A DNA stretch of 64,000 nucleotides from Alicyclobacillus sp. (GCA_023511295.1 JAIMBT010000018.1:1-64000); one strand, 5' to 3'. Positions 1-9,055 are shown, numbered from the stretch's first letter. The notes: generated from the letters alone by a model not told the origin. Program-made: numbers and translations.

Positions 1-2
1 CC

Positions 3-848
3 GGCGAGTCGGCGGGAGCCGCAGGCGGCGCCTGCGCCGCAGGCAGCACAGGCGGCACAGGCGGCACAGGCGGCACAGGCGGCACAGGCGGCACAGGCAA
101 CCCCGGCAACCCCGGCAACCCCGGCAACCCCGGCGACAGCCGCGGCGGACACAGCGAAGTCGCAGTCGATTGCCGTAACCTGTGCAAGCGTTACGGCCGT
201 CAGTTCGCGTTGAACGAATTGACGTTGAGCATCCCGCGCGGTCGGACGGTGGGTATTCTCGGTCCAAACGGATCCGGCAAGTCCACCCTGTTCCGCATCC
301 TGGTCGGGCTGACCCGGGCGGACAGCGGCACGGTCACCGTACTCGGCGAGAAACCGGGATGGCGGGGAAACCAGCAGATTGCCTACCTGCCGGACAGGGC
401 CCGATGGTACCGCGAGCACACCGTGCAACAGGCGTTCACGTGGGCCGAGAACCTGCTCACCGGATTCAATCGAGAAGTCGCAAACCAGATGGCGGAGTTC
501 ATGCGGATTTCGCCGACGATGCAGGTGAGCGGCATGTCACGCGGTCAGGAAGCGCGCTTGATGCTCATCCTGTGCATCGCCCGCCGGGTCCCGCTCATCA
601 TCCTCGACGAGCCGTTCGCTGGCATCGATGTGATGTCCCGCGAGCGCATCATCGAGGGGTTGATTGAGCACATGAGCGAGATGGACGCGACCGTCCTCAT
701 CAGCACCCACGAACTGCACGAGGCGGAGCCGCTCTTAGATCACGCTATCTACCTCGACGAAGGACACGTTCGCCTGTCCGGCGATGCGGATGAACTGCGG
801 CGGCAACACGGGTCACTGGAATCCATCATGAAGGCACTGTATCGGTAG
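3..848 (+). CDS. ABC-2 type transporter ATP-binding protein (5' end outside window)
   Basis: ATPase subunit of an ABC exporter that works with the permease encoded immediately downstream. Walker A (GPNGSGKST), Walker B (LIILDEPFAGID) and the H-loop (LISTHEL) are clear. The signature loop is degenerate, SGMSRGQ instead of LSGGQ. An internal TTG at 210 would give a 212-residue protein, but it would lack the first beta strands and A-loop of the fold (VAVDCRNLCKRYG), which are encoded just upstream in the same open frame. The frame is open to the window edge through a Gly-rich triplet repeat, so the true start is probably further left. The upstream part may be a linker to another domain, such as the GntR-type regulator often found beside such ABC pairs; that is inference. 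The stop is 12 bases before the permease start. Confidence 0.85.
   Translation, partial: GESAGAAGGACAAGSTGGTGGTGGTGGTGGTGNPGNPGNPGNPGDSRGGHSEVAVDCRNLCKRYGRQFALNELTLSIPRGRTVGILGPNGSGKSTLFRILVGLTRADSGTVTVLGEKPGWRGNQQIAYLPDRARWYREHTVQQAFTWAENLLTGFNREVANQMAEFMRISPTMQVSGMSRGQEARLMLILCIARRVPLIILDEPFAGIDVMSRERIIEGLIEHMSEMDATVLISTHELHEAEPLLDHAIYLDEGHVRLSGDADELRRQHGSLESIMKALYR
51..131 (+). repeat. 9-bp coding tandem repeats, collagen-like Gly-X-Y
   Basis: Five copies of GGCGGCACA (51-95) run directly into four copies of GGCAACCCC (96-131). In the frame of the following ABC ATPase they encode Gly-Gly-Thr and Gly-Asn-Pro triplets, a collagen-like pattern. The frame stays open from base 3 into the ATPase, so the repeat is probably translated as a flexible linker in front of it. 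What precedes it lies outside the window. Confidence 0.8.
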
Positions 849-860
849 GAGGGATGGCAC

Positions 861-1628
861 GTGGCATCCAATCGTGGGTTTTGGCAGCTGGTTCGGCACG
901 ACTCCAAACTGCGCCCGAACCGACGCAGACCCCTTCCGCGCAGATGGAGGGTGGCCTACGGGGTGGTGGTCGCCATCGTGGTGTTGGTTGTGACGACGTA
1001 CGAGAGCGCGCACAATCGGGTTCCCATCACGGCGTTGAACTCGGCCTGGTTCATCACATTCTACTTTCCGATTGTCGCGTTCGGGTTTGGAGCGGGGGTC
1101 ACGGCACACGAGTGGCGGCAGAACACAGTGGGATGGTGGTTGACGCTGCCGGTCTCGCGCTCATGGTTGGTGGGTGCAAAAGTGCTGGCTGCGTGGCTGA
1201 AGTCGTCGCGCCTGTTTCTCTACGTATATGCGATTGGCGCCGTACTCGGGCTGTACTCCATCTTCCTCAGCACACACGCGCTGTCCGGTTCAGCGGTCGG
1301 CCCATTCCTGCTGACGGGCCTCTGGTGGAACGGTGTCCTGCTGCTTGTGAGCCCAGCCACGACAGCCTTCGGTGTGCTGTTCAGCACGTTGCGTTACTCG
1401 CAACTGCGGCCAGCCCTCCCGATTGTGTGGATTGTCATCGGGGGCGGTTGGTGGTTGCTGTCCAGTCACTTGAAGGTTGCTGCGTCGTTCGTGCCGAGCA
1501 TCACTTCGTCCCCCGCCGCCACACCGCACTGGCCATGGATGTTTTGCGCTGTGGCGGCGAGTTGGGTGCTCGCGCTCCTGTTCACAGGTATCGCCTCTCT
1601 GGTACTGCGGGAGCAGGTGAATCTCTGA
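861..1628 (+). CDS. ABC-2 type transporter permease
   Basis: Integral membrane partner of the preceding ATPase, 255 residues with about six predicted hydrophobic segments, as usual for small ABC-2 permeases. GTG start at 861 preceded by TAGGAGGG with good spacing. After a basic N-terminus come segments near residues 32-46, 64-85, 105-145, 150-172, 182-200 and 228-248. The motif around residues 85-105 (GVTAHEWRQNTVGWWLTLPVSR) is typical of ABC-2 permeases of the bacitracin or antibiotic efflux type, where host components are rearranged during assembly. The substrate cannot be read from the sequence. Confidence 0.8.
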   Translation: MASNRGFWQLVRHDSKLRPNRRRPLPRRWRVAYGVVVAIVVLVVTTYESAHNRVPITALNSAWFITFYFPIVAFGFGAGVTAHEWRQNTVGWWLTLPVSRSWLVGAKVLAAWLKSSRLFLYVYAIGAVLGLYSIFLSTHALSGSAVGPFLLTGLWWNGVLLLVSPATTAFGVLFSTLRYSQLRPALPIVWIVIGGGWWLLSSHLKVAASFVPSITSSPAATPHWPWMFCAVAASWVLALLFTGIASLVLREQVNL

Positions 1629-1644
1629 CGGCCGACCCAAACGC

Positions 1645-1661
1645 GCGCCCGAAGCGGGCGC
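1645..1661. terminator. GC-rich inverted repeat between permease and CcdC-like gene
   Basis: GCGCCCG-AAG-CGGGCGC is a perfect 7-bp stem with a 3-base loop, 17 bases after the permease stop. No T-tract follows, so it may be an attenuating or mRNA-stabilising hairpin rather than a true terminator. Confidence 0.35.
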
Positions 1662-1728
1662 TTGAACGCGGTGGTGGCCCTGGCCGTGCTGCGCACTGTC
1701 CAACAAAACACGTCGGAGGTGTTCAACC

Positions 1729-2289
1729 GTGTCACCACACGCTGTATCCCTCGTTGTCCTTGTCCTGTTGATTCTCTTTGGGCTGTACCGCCGGATGCGG
1801 CGGACGATTGGGTTTCAACCGCTGCGCGACCGGCGGATGGTCACCAGGTCTGTCCTGCTCGGCGCCGTCGGCGTGCTGCTGCTCGTTTCGGGGATTGCGT
1901 ACCCCGTCAGCTATCTCTACGACGCCGTCGGAATTGCCTGCGGCGGCGTGCTCACGTACTACGCCATCCGGACCACCACGTTTGAGCAGCGCGGCGGCCA
2001 GTGGTACTATCGGCCTCACCCGTGGATTGGAGCCATTCTGTTGGTGCTGTTTGTCGGCAGAATCGCCTACCGCCTCTACGTCGGCTACGCAGCCATGGAG
2101 ACGCCCGGCGCCGCGATACAGCCGTCCAGCCCCGCGGCGAGCAATGCGGCCCTGAGCTCGTATGCACACGATCCGCTGGCTGCCGCCGTCCTGTTCGCCA
2201 TTGTCACGTATTACGCTGCGTACGCGACCTGGCTCATCCGCGCCGAGCGCAGCGGCCGCCTGAACCAACCCAACGCACCTTCCAAGTAA
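1729..2289 (+). CDS. CcdC-like multi-spanning membrane protein
   Basis: Small integral membrane protein of 186 residues with about five hydrophobic segments (roughly residues 4-20, 40-60, 62-80, 100-118 and 148-166). The arrangement, with LFGLYRRMRRTIGFQPLR near the N-terminus and a short basic tail, resembles the CcdC/DUF1453 family encoded near cytochrome c maturation genes in bacilli; that assignment is tentative. GTG start with GGAGGTG seven bases upstream. It sits between two ABC systems in the same direction, so it may be part of the same transcription unit. Function unknown. Confidence 0.6.
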   Translation: MSPHAVSLVVLVLLILFGLYRRMRRTIGFQPLRDRRMVTRSVLLGAVGVLLLVSGIAYPVSYLYDAVGIACGGVLTYYAIRTTTFEQRGGQWYYRPHPWIGAILLVLFVGRIAYRLYVGYAAMETPGAAIQPSSPAASNAALSSYAHDPLAAAVLFAIVTYYAAYATWLIRAERSGRLNQPNAPSK

Positions 2290-2364
2290 TGTCTGTTGGC
2301 ACCCAAGCAACCGGAAGCGAATGGCCCGCACGCGAAGCTTCATCCACTCGACGGGGGGAACGAG

Positions 2365-3297
2365 ATGAACGACACGGTTCTCGAAGTACAGGACTTGCAC
2401 AAAACCTACGGCAAGACGGCCGCCCTGCAAGGAGCGACGTTCTCCGTGCAGGCGGGCAGCTGCTTCGGCCTGCTCGGGCCGAACGGCGCCGGGAAATCGA
2501 CCACGATGAAGGTGTTGACCGGGATCATCCAGCCAGACCGGGGCGAGACCCGCGTGCTCGGCCTGCGCCCAGACCGAGAGCCAGGGGCGGTCCGCAAACG
2601 AATTGGGTACGTGCCTCAGGAGATCACCCTGTACGACAAGCTGAGTGCAAGGGACAACCTCGCGTTCTTCGGAGAACTGTACGGGGTGCCGCGGGCGCAG
2701 CTGCCACAGCGCATCCGCGAGGTGCTCCGGCAAATCGGATTGGAGAACCGCGGCGGGGACTTGGTCGGCAGTTTTTCCGGCGGGATGAAGCGGCGCGTCA
2801 ACATTGCGGCCGCTCTGCTCCACCATCCACAGCTGTTGATCCTCGACGAACCGACGGTCGGGATTGACCCGCAGTCGCGCAACCACATCTTCGGCATCAT
2901 CCGGTCGCTGAAACAGGACGGCGTTACGGTGATCTACTCGACCCACTACATGGAGGAAGTCGAATCGTTGTGCGACCACCTGGCGATTTTGGACCACGGT
3001 CGCGTGATTGCGGAGGGATCATTGCACGACGTGCTCGCCCTGCAGACCGGTCAGGCCGTGTACGTGGAATTCGACGCGGCTTCCGCTTCTCGACCCTTGC
3101 CGTCCCTGCCAGGCGTCCGACGGACCACGTCTCAGGGCGGCGGTTTCCTGCTGGAGACAGATGACCCGGTGCAGTGCATTCGCGCGTTGCTGGACTGGGC
3201 TGCGGGGCAGGCGGTGAATCTCTGCGCCATCGAGATGGTCCGACCGTCGCTCGAGTCGGTGTTCCTATCGCTCACGGGCACGAACCTGCGCGACTGA
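2365..3297 (+). CDS. ABC-2 type transporter ATP-binding protein (drug-export type)
   Basis: ATPase subunit of about 310 residues belonging to the DrrA/CcmA-like class of ABC-2 exporters. Walker A is GPNGAGKST, signature FSGGMKRR, Walker B LLILDEPTVGID, and the H-loop YSTHYM. A C-terminal regulatory region of about 90 residues follows the nucleotide-binding domain, as in DrrA-like proteins. The frame is open from 2296, but the ATG at 2365 has a strong Shine-Dalgarno (GGGGGGAA) five bases before it, so that start is preferred. It pairs with the permease 87 bases downstream. Substrate unknown; lipophilic drug, lipid or peptide export is usual for the class. Confidence 0.88.
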   Translation: MNDTVLEVQDLHKTYGKTAALQGATFSVQAGSCFGLLGPNGAGKSTTMKVLTGIIQPDRGETRVLGLRPDREPGAVRKRIGYVPQEITLYDKLSARDNLAFFGELYGVPRAQLPQRIREVLRQIGLENRGGDLVGSFSGGMKRRVNIAAALLHHPQLLILDEPTVGIDPQSRNHIFGIIRSLKQDGVTVIYSTHYMEEVESLCDHLAILDHGRVIAEGSLHDVLALQTGQAVYVEFDAASASRPLPSLPGVRRTTSQGGGFLLETDDPVQCIRALLDWAAGQAVNLCAIEMVRPSLESVFLSLTGTNLRD

Positions 3298-3384
3298 CTC
3301 CGGACGCAGCGTCCGCGTCAAGCCGCAGACACCGGCCCCTTCTGCGAAGCGGTTCAGGGTACGAGAAACGGGGGAACGACACAG

Positions 3385-4542
3385 ATGCTCAGCATTGTTC
3401 GCAAGGAACTCAAACTCCTGCTCAAAGGCAAGGGGAACTTCTTCTTCCTGATACTGATGCCGATGATCTTCATCTGCCTGTTCGGGTCCGTGTTCTCATC
3501 GGTCGGGAAATCGACCGTCAAGGTGAACTACGTCGATTTGGACCACACAGCCACATCCCAGCAGTTCGTACACGCCATCGGTCAGGTCAAGGGCTTCGCA
3601 CTGCGCGCCCAGCCAAGCTCCAACCTCACTTCCGACATCCAACAGGTGGCCGACGGAAAGCTGGATTCGCTGCTCGTTATCCCGTCTGGATTTGGGACCA
3701 CGCTGCGGGCTGGGGAGAAGCCTGCCGAGCTGCGCTTCTACGTAGATCCGACCGCCGCATCCGTTACTGGGCCGATTGAGTCGGTGGTCAACGAGATCGC
3801 CAATCAATACCAGACCAAGCGAGTCGCCGCCGCGCTGGCCGCGACCGGAGCCGGGCCCGCGAAGGTGCAGCGGATCTTGCAGCCGTCCGTACAGGTCCAG
3901 GAGATTCAGAGGATTGGAAACCAGCCGTCCAGCTTCAACATGGTGGACCAGGTGGTGCCGGGCTACACCGTGATGTTCGCGTTCTTCATCCTCATGAGCA
4001 TGATGCGCAGCTTCATCGGCGAGAAGGAGTCGGGCATGCTGACGCGGCTGCTCAGCACGCCGCTGCGTCCGCTCGCGTACCTGGTTGGGATGTGGATCCC
4101 CTCCCTGATTGCTGTACTGGTCCAGTGCGTCGTGCTGCTCGGTTTCGGCCACGCAGTCTACGGGGTGCACCTGGGTGATCTCGGTGCGATGGCAGCGGTC
4201 GTGCTCTGTCTCGGCATCTGCGGCACTGGGATTGGCCTGGCCATCTCGCTCCTGGTGCGCGGCGAGAACCAGGGCCGCTCCATCTCGATGCTCATCTCCA
4301 TCGGCGGCGCCGCCGTCGGGGGGCTTTGGCTGCCGACGCAGTTGATGCCGCACGCCGTGCAGGTCATTGGGCGCGTCACCCCGCAGTACTGGGCACAGCA
4401 GGCCTTCCAGAACGTGATGATGCGCAGCGCCCACATCGGGGACATCTGGCAGTCCCTCGCCATCCTGTTGGCCTTCGGCGCAGCCGGACTGCTCGTCGCC
4501 GTCTGGCGCTTCCCGCACTTTGTCCGCTCCGCCACACACTGA
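3385..4542 (+). CDS. ABC-2 type transporter permease (ABC2_membrane_3-like)
   Basis: Membrane subunit of 385 residues for the ATPase encoded just upstream. It has the classical layout: one N-terminal transmembrane segment (FFFLILMPMIFICLFGSVFSS), a large extracytoplasmic region of about 160 residues, then five C-terminal transmembrane segments from about residue 190. The GEKESGMLTRLLSTPLRPLAYL stretch, split here as GEKESGMLTRLLS and TPLRPLAYL, is the usual coupling-helix motif of YhgE/LinR-type permeases. ATG start with GGGGGAAC upstream. The two genes form a complete exporter. Confidence 0.85.
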   Translation: MLSIVRKELKLLLKGKGNFFFLILMPMIFICLFGSVFSSVGKSTVKVNYVDLDHTATSQQFVHAIGQVKGFALRAQPSSNLTSDIQQVADGKLDSLLVIPSGFGTTLRAGEKPAELRFYVDPTAASVTGPIESVVNEIANQYQTKRVAAALAATGAGPAKVQRILQPSVQVQEIQRIGNQPSSFNMVDQVVPGYTVMFAFFILMSMMRSFIGEKESGMLTRLLSTPLRPLAYLVGMWIPSLIAVLVQCVVLLGFGHAVYGVHLGDLGAMAAVVLCLGICGTGIGLAISLLVRGENQGRSISMLISIGGAAVGGLWLPTQLMPHAVQVIGRVTPQYWAQQAFQNVMMRSAHIGDIWQSLAILLAFGAAGLLVAVWRFPHFVRSATH

Positions 4543-4821
4543 CTGGCGCGCGTGGTACTGGGTCGTGAGGTGCGCCGAGGGTGTTGCGGCGCACCTTTGC
4601 GGTCCCATCCGCCTGAGACCCATGCCCGCAGTCCCTCCAATCTTCGGTCGCGCCAAACCATTTCGTGTGGCAAAACGAGTCCGAATCCGCTACCATCGTG
4701 TCCAGTACCGATGGCAGTGACCCCATCCGCGGTTCCGGCGCGATGGAAAAGCAAACCCTGCCCCAGCCACGCTCGGCGAGACAGGACACCTACCACTGCC
4801 ACACTTCGCGGAGGCGATGCG
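4543..4821. other. Gap between exporter genes, nothing specific seen
   Basis: About 280 bases between the ABC-2 permease and the half transporter. The half-transporter frame is open through this stretch, but it has no plausible start there. No clear hairpin, promoter or RNA motif was recognised. Confidence 0.4.
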
Positions 4822-6678
4822 ATGAGCATGAGAATGGGTATGGGCGGCGGCCGCGGGATGCAGTTCCGCGAGTTGGACAAGAACAGCCGCATCCCACTAA
4901 AATCGGTTCCTTGGCGCCGCATCTTGCGCTACTTCCGGCCGTACGGAGCGGCCCTTATCGGGGTCATCTTCATTATCGCAGCGACGGCCAGCCTCAACGC
5001 GTACCAACCCGTTTTGATGCAGCGCATTGTCGACGACGCCCTGATGAAGCACAACCTGCCGCTCCTCAATCAGCTGACTGCCGCCATCCTTGGACTACTC
5101 GTCGTCAGCGCGCTGCTCGGCGTCTTGCAGACGTACGTCAACGCGTGGATTGGCGAGTCGGTGATGAACGACCTGCGGGTGACCCTGTATGCTCATCTGC
5201 AGGAGATGCAGATCGACTTTTTCACCAAGACCAAGACGGGCGACATCCTCTCCCGCATGACCAACGACGTCCAACAGCTGCAGAGTGTGGTCACGCAGAC
5301 CTACGGGCAAACCATCAGCAACCTGTTCACGGTCGCGTCGACCGTGATTGTGATGTTCACCATGAGTCCCAAACTTGCGACGGTCTCCCTCGTCATCGTC
5401 CCGCTGTTCGTGCTTCCGATGCGCCGCGTCGGACGAGCCACCTATCGCATCCGCCGGCAGACCCAGGAGAAGATTGGCGAGATGTCCGCGCACATGGGCG
5501 AGACCCTGTCCCTGAGCGGCGCACTCCTCATCAAGCTGTTTGGCCGCCAGGCACAGGAAGTCGCGGCCTTCCGCCAAATGAGTGGCGAAGTGAAGCAGCT
5601 TGATCTCCGCCAGACCCTCGTCGGCCGCTGGTTCTTCATGTTCATCAGCATCGTCTCAGGCGCAGGTCCCGCCATCATCTATTTCGTCGGTGGCCACCCG
5701 TTCTTCGGCCACCCGGTATCCATCGGGACGATGGTCGCCTTCACCGTGTTCCTCACGCGACTGCTGCAGCCCATCTCCTCCCTCTCCGGCATCGGTGTCA
5801 GCATCTACAGCAGCGTGGCGCTGTTTGACCGGTTGTTCGAGTACCTCGACTTGCAGCCCGCGATTGCGGACAGACCACAGCCCGTCCACCTCCCAACGGC
5901 GCGCGGCCATATTCAATTCCAATCGGTCGGTTTCGCGTACACGGACAGTCGGCCGGCCTTGGAAGACATCAACCTGGAGGCACAGCCGGGGCAGTTGATT
6001 GCCCTCGTCGGGCCGAGCGGTGCTGGGAAGACCACCATCAGCTACCTCATCTGCCGGCTGTATGATCCCCTGGCTGGCCGCATCCTTCTCGACGGCGTGG
6101 ACCTGCGAGATATCGCCCTGTCGTCCATTGCCGCGAATATCGGCATGGTAACGCAGGACACCTTCCTGTTCCACACGACCATTGCCGAGAACCTCCGCTT
6201 TGCAAAACCAGACGCGTCGGACGAGGAGCTGGTGGCAGCAGCGAAGGCCGCCTATATCCACGACCTGATTGTCTCCCTGCCCGACGGGTACGACACCGTC
6301 GTGGGCGAACGCGGGCACAAGCTCTCAGGGGGCGAGAAACAGCGGCTGTCGATTGCGAGGGTGATCTTGAAAAACCCCAGGGTGGTTGTGCTGGACGAAG
6401 CGACCTCGGCCCTCGACTCGGCCTCCGAGCACGCCGTACAAGAGGCCCTTTCCAGTCTGTTGCACGGACGCACGGCTGTCGTCATCGCCCATCGCCTCAG
6501 TACCATCCTAAACGCGGACCGGATTTACGTTATCGAGAGCGGACGCGTGCGCGAGTCGGGGACTCATTCGGAACTGTTGCGACAGCGGGGGCTGTATCAA
6601 CAACTGTTCGAGCAGCAGTTCGCCCGGGCATTGCAGGACGCGGCAGACAGCGGAAGCGGTGTTTCCGGGGAACCGTGA
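4822..6678 (+). CDS. ABC half transporter, fused permease and ATPase (MsbA/YfiB-like)
   Basis: Type IV ABC exporter half molecule of 618 residues. The transmembrane domain covers about residues 25-320 with six segments, beginning RILRYFRPYGAALIGVIFII. The nucleotide-binding domain follows from about residue 370: Walker A GPSGAGKTT, Q-loop MVTQDTF, signature LSGGEKQRL, Walker B VVVLDEATSALD and H-loop IAHRLST, all intact. The open frame extends upstream to 4552, but the ATG at 4822 has GGAGG at normal spacing and starts a Met/Gly-rich leader (MSMRMGMGGGRGM) common in this subfamily. It probably works as a homodimer exporting lipids or hydrophobic drugs. No partner half transporter is adjacent. 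Confidence 0.9.
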   Translation: MSMRMGMGGGRGMQFRELDKNSRIPLKSVPWRRILRYFRPYGAALIGVIFIIAATASLNAYQPVLMQRIVDDALMKHNLPLLNQLTAAILGLLVVSALLGVLQTYVNAWIGESVMNDLRVTLYAHLQEMQIDFFTKTKTGDILSRMTNDVQQLQSVVTQTYGQTISNLFTVASTVIVMFTMSPKLATVSLVIVPLFVLPMRRVGRATYRIRRQTQEKIGEMSAHMGETLSLSGALLIKLFGRQAQEVAAFRQMSGEVKQLDLRQTLVGRWFFMFISIVSGAGPAIIYFVGGHPFFGHPVSIGTMVAFTVFLTRLLQPISSLSGIGVSIYSSVALFDRLFEYLDLQPAIADRPQPVHLPTARGHIQFQSVGFAYTDSRPALEDINLEAQPGQLIALVGPSGAGKTTISYLICRLYDPLAGRILLDGVDLRDIALSSIAANIGMVTQDTFLFHTTIAENLRFAKPDASDEELVAAAKAAYIHDLIVSLPDGYDTVVGERGHKLSGGEKQRLSIARVILKNPRVVVLDEATSALDSASEHAVQEALSSLLHGRTAVVIAHRLSTILNADRIYVIESGRVRESGTHSELLRQRGLYQQLFEQQFARALQDAADSGSGVSGEP

Positions 6679-6778
6679 GGGGGAATCGGGACCATCACAC
6701 CCGCATTCGAGGCAGCTCGCCACGACGCCAGACCGCCCAGCGGCACGCCCAGACATATCCACCCGAACCCAAGAGGGG

Positions 6779-7462
6779 TCACCCTACACCCAACAACCGC
6801 ACCAACTCCGGCGCAATCGAGATGGTGAGAAACGACGCCGTCACCATCGACAGGCTCGCACATGTGCCTTCCATCTGGCCCATCTCGAACGCGCGCGACG
6901 TTCCGAGCCCGTGGCAGCCCATGCCGAACATCGCACCCTTTGCAATCGCCGACTCGATGCGGGCCAAGCGGATCACCAGCGGCCCCACAATCACCCCCGT
7001 CACACCGGTGATGATGACGAATACCGCCGTCAGCGTTGGACTCCCGCCAATCGTCTCTGAGATGTCCATGGCAATCGGCGTCGTGACAGACCGCGGCGCG
7101 ATGCTCGTGGCAATCTGGCCGCCCAACCCGAGCGCGCGCGCCAACAACACAGACGATACCACGGCGACCGTCGCGCCCCCCGCAAGGCTCAGCAGGAACT
7201 CCGCCACATGCGCCTTGAGGACTTCGAAGTGGCGATAAAGCGGGATTGCCAGCGCCACCGTCGCAGGGTTCAACAGTTCCGTGAGCAGCCTCCCGCGCGC
7301 GAAGTACGTGCTGTAGGAGATGTGCGTGCAGAGCAGGAAAGTGACCAGTATCACGAGGCAAGTGAGAATGGGGTTGAAGAGCACGAAATGCACCCGCTGG
7401 TACAACCTCTTGCAGCCCCAATAACACAAGATGGTGGCGACAAAGCCTATCCATATCAGCAT
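6779..7462 (-). CDS. lrgB: LrgB/CidB family membrane protein
   Basis: Partner of the LrgA-like holin family protein. The LrgB family is associated with murein hydrolase control, programmed lysis and, in several bacteria, pyruvate or glycolate transport. About 227 residues from MLIWIGF with some seven hydrophobic segments and the family motifs LNPATVALAIPLY, SIAPRSVTTPIAM and GCHGLGTSRA. The frame extends 30 codons further upstream inside lrgA, but the ATG at 7462 overlaps the lrgA stop by seven bases, which suggests translational coupling. The conserved SVTTPIAM and GTSRA motifs are intact, so the protein should be functional. Confidence 0.9.
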   Translation of the reverse strand: MLIWIGFVATILCYWGCKRLYQRVHFVLFNPILTCLVILVTFLLCTHISYSTYFARGRLLTELLNPATVALAIPLYRHFEVLKAHVAEFLLSLAGGATVAVVSSVLLARALGLGGQIATSIAPRSVTTPIAMDISETIGGSPTLTAVFVIITGVTGVIVGPLVIRLARIESAIAKGAMFGMGCHGLGTSRAFEMGQMEGTCASLSMVTASFLTISIAPELVRLLGVG

Positions 7463-7887
7463 GTCGATGCGCCCCCACTGCCCGTCTTTGCCCCGGCGCC
7501 GCGGTGTTTCTTCGCCTTCCAAATTCCGTCCGCCACCGCGCCGGTCAACCACATGACCAGCGCCGTGCTGATGGCGACGGTGGCGACCATCTGCAAGCCC
7601 TGGTGCATCAGCAGATGGGCGTAGGACAGGACGCCGACCGCAGAGGGCACGAAGAACAGCAGCATCTCCCGCACCAGCCAGTCACCACCCGCAGCGACCC
7701 ACTCCAGCTTGACGACACCCAACTTCAACAGGAGGAACAATCCAATCAGCCCCAGGATGCTCCCTGGAATGGGCAGGTGAGCGAACCTCGAAATCAACCC
7801 GCCGATGTCGGCGAGGCCAAACAATACCGCTACCTGGACAACCACTCGTGCGAGGTCCGCGCCTTTCGCGCGTAGCATCGAACCCAT
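7456..7887 (-). CDS. lrgA: LrgA/CidA holin-like protein
   Basis: Small integral membrane protein of 143 residues, four transmembrane segments, with the family motifs LPIPGSILGLIGLFLLL and LLFFVPSAVGVL. LrgA/CidA proteins act with LrgB/CidB in the cytoplasmic membrane in a holin/antiholin-like role or in metabolite export. Start at 7887 with GGGGAG upstream; a second Met three codons later is also possible. First gene of a two-gene operon transcribed away from a LysR regulator gene, the same arrangement as cidABC with cidR. Confidence 0.9.
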   Translation of the reverse strand: MGSMLRAKGADLARVVVQVAVLFGLADIGGLISRFAHLPIPGSILGLIGLFLLLKLGVVKLEWVAAGGDWLVREMLLFFVPSAVGVLSYAHLLMHQGLQMVATVAISTALVMWLTGAVADGIWKAKKHRGAGAKTGSGGASTC

Positions 7888-7978
7888 CGTGCATCTCCCC
7901 TCAACGCTCGATGTCGTCTGTCATGTGGCGATCACTGCCAGGGCCTCCTTTCGCCACACTGCAACATTCAGGGTACAT

Positions 7979-7993
7979 GCACAGAAGCTGTGC
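7979..7993. promoter_or_regulatory. Dyad operator candidate in lrgA-lysR divergent region
   Basis: Perfect inverted repeat GCACAG-AAG-CTGTGC between the divergently transcribed lrgA and LysR genes. LysR-type regulators commonly bind dyads in such positions, and an AT-rich TAATATATAA follows on the plus strand. The assignment rests on position and symmetry only. Confidence 0.45.
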
Positions 7994-8064
7994 GTCTAAT
8001 ATATAAATGAGACCGGATTCAGTCGACATGCGACTTGATCTCGTTGAATGGGAGGCGCGGACAC

Positions 8065-8955
8065 TTGGAGTTGCGACAACTGGCGTATTTCGTCGCCGTG
8101 GCAGAGGAACTGCATTTTGGGCGAGCGGCCGAGCGCGTTGGCATGACCCAACCGCCCCTGAGCCAACAGATACGGAAGCTCGAGGAGGAACTCGGCGTCC
8201 GCCTGTTTGAGCGGAGCAGCCGCCGCGTGGAGCTGTCGGACGCGGGGCGCGTCTACCTGGAAGGCGTGCGCCGCGTCTTTGAGGACCTGCGGCACGCGGA
8301 GCAGATGGCGCGCAAGGCCCAGACTGGCGACGTCGGCCGATTGGAGGTTGGGTTTGTCGGGTCGGCCACGTACGATGTGCTCCCGAACGTCATCCGCCAG
8401 TTCCAGGAGCGTCACCCGCAGGTCGAACTGGTACTGCGAGAGATGGCCACACCGGCGCAGGTGGAGGCGTTGCTGGAGGGCGAGATCGATCTCGGCTTCC
8501 TCCGCCCCCCCGCTGCCCACCCGGCGCTGGACGTGAGGACTGTGCGACGAGATCAGTGCGTGGCGGTCGTGCCAGCGACCCATGGATTGGCCCGGCACCA
8601 AGCGGTCCGGATGGAGGATCTGCGCGACGAGCGGTTGGTGCTGGTGTCTCGCAGCATTTGGCCGGGACTCTATGACAGCATTGCAGATCTCAGCCGCGCA
8701 GCCGGCTTCCAACCGCAGGTCCGCCTCGAAGTGACCGAGGTGCAGACGGCCGTCGGGCTCGTCGCTGCCGGCCTCGGGGTGAGCATCCTGCCTGGGTCCA
8801 CCCAGCACGTTCACACCCGCGACGTCCGCTACCTGCCCATGGTTGACCCGGCACCCGAGGTGGAGATGGCGCTCGCGTGGCGGCGGGATAACCTCTCCCC
8901 CGCGCTTGCACGTTTCCGCGAAGTGGTGCGGGAAGGGGTGGTGGCGCACACGTAG
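8065..8955 (+). CDS. LysR family transcriptional regulator, likely regulator of lrgAB
   Basis: DNA-binding regulator of 296 residues. The N-terminal winged helix-turn-helix is typical (MELRQLAYFVAVAEELHFG, AAERVGMTQPPLSQQIRKLE), followed by a substrate-binding domain from about residue 90 (VGRLEVGFVGSATY). The TTG at 8065 has GGAGG nine bases before it and gives the canonical N-terminus, so it is preferred over the upstream start at 8035. It is divergent from lrgAB, matching the CidR-cidABC arrangement in which the LysR protein responds to acetate or pyruvate overflow. The ligand here is unknown. Confidence 0.9.
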   Translation: MELRQLAYFVAVAEELHFGRAAERVGMTQPPLSQQIRKLEEELGVRLFERSSRRVELSDAGRVYLEGVRRVFEDLRHAEQMARKAQTGDVGRLEVGFVGSATYDVLPNVIRQFQERHPQVELVLREMATPAQVEALLEGEIDLGFLRPPAAHPALDVRTVRRDQCVAVVPATHGLARHQAVRMEDLRDERLVLVSRSIWPGLYDSIADLSRAAGFQPQVRLEVTEVQTAVGLVAAGLGVSILPGSTQHVHTRDVRYLPMVDPAPEVEMALAWRRDNLSPALARFREVVREGVVAHT

Positions 8956-9016
8956 GTCGCCACACTGCTACCGGGCATCCGCACAGACGGTATCTTCGGA
9001 CCGACAACGGAAGCGA

Positions 9017-9055
9017 CCCAGAGGGTGCCTTCGTGTTCTGAAGGCACCCTCTGGG
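9017..9055. terminator. Strong hairpin between convergent LysR and amidohydrolase genes
   Basis: 15-bp perfect stem (CCCAGAGGGTGCCTT paired with AAGGCACCCTCTGGG) with a 9-base loop. It lies between the ends of two convergent genes and probably ends transcription from both sides, although neither side has a clear T-tract. Confidence 0.65.

Noticed and set aside
1732-2997. 421-codon minus-strand frame opposite the CcdC-like and ABC genes
   Set aside because: Opposes two well-supported genes, has no ribosome site and no recognisable domain.
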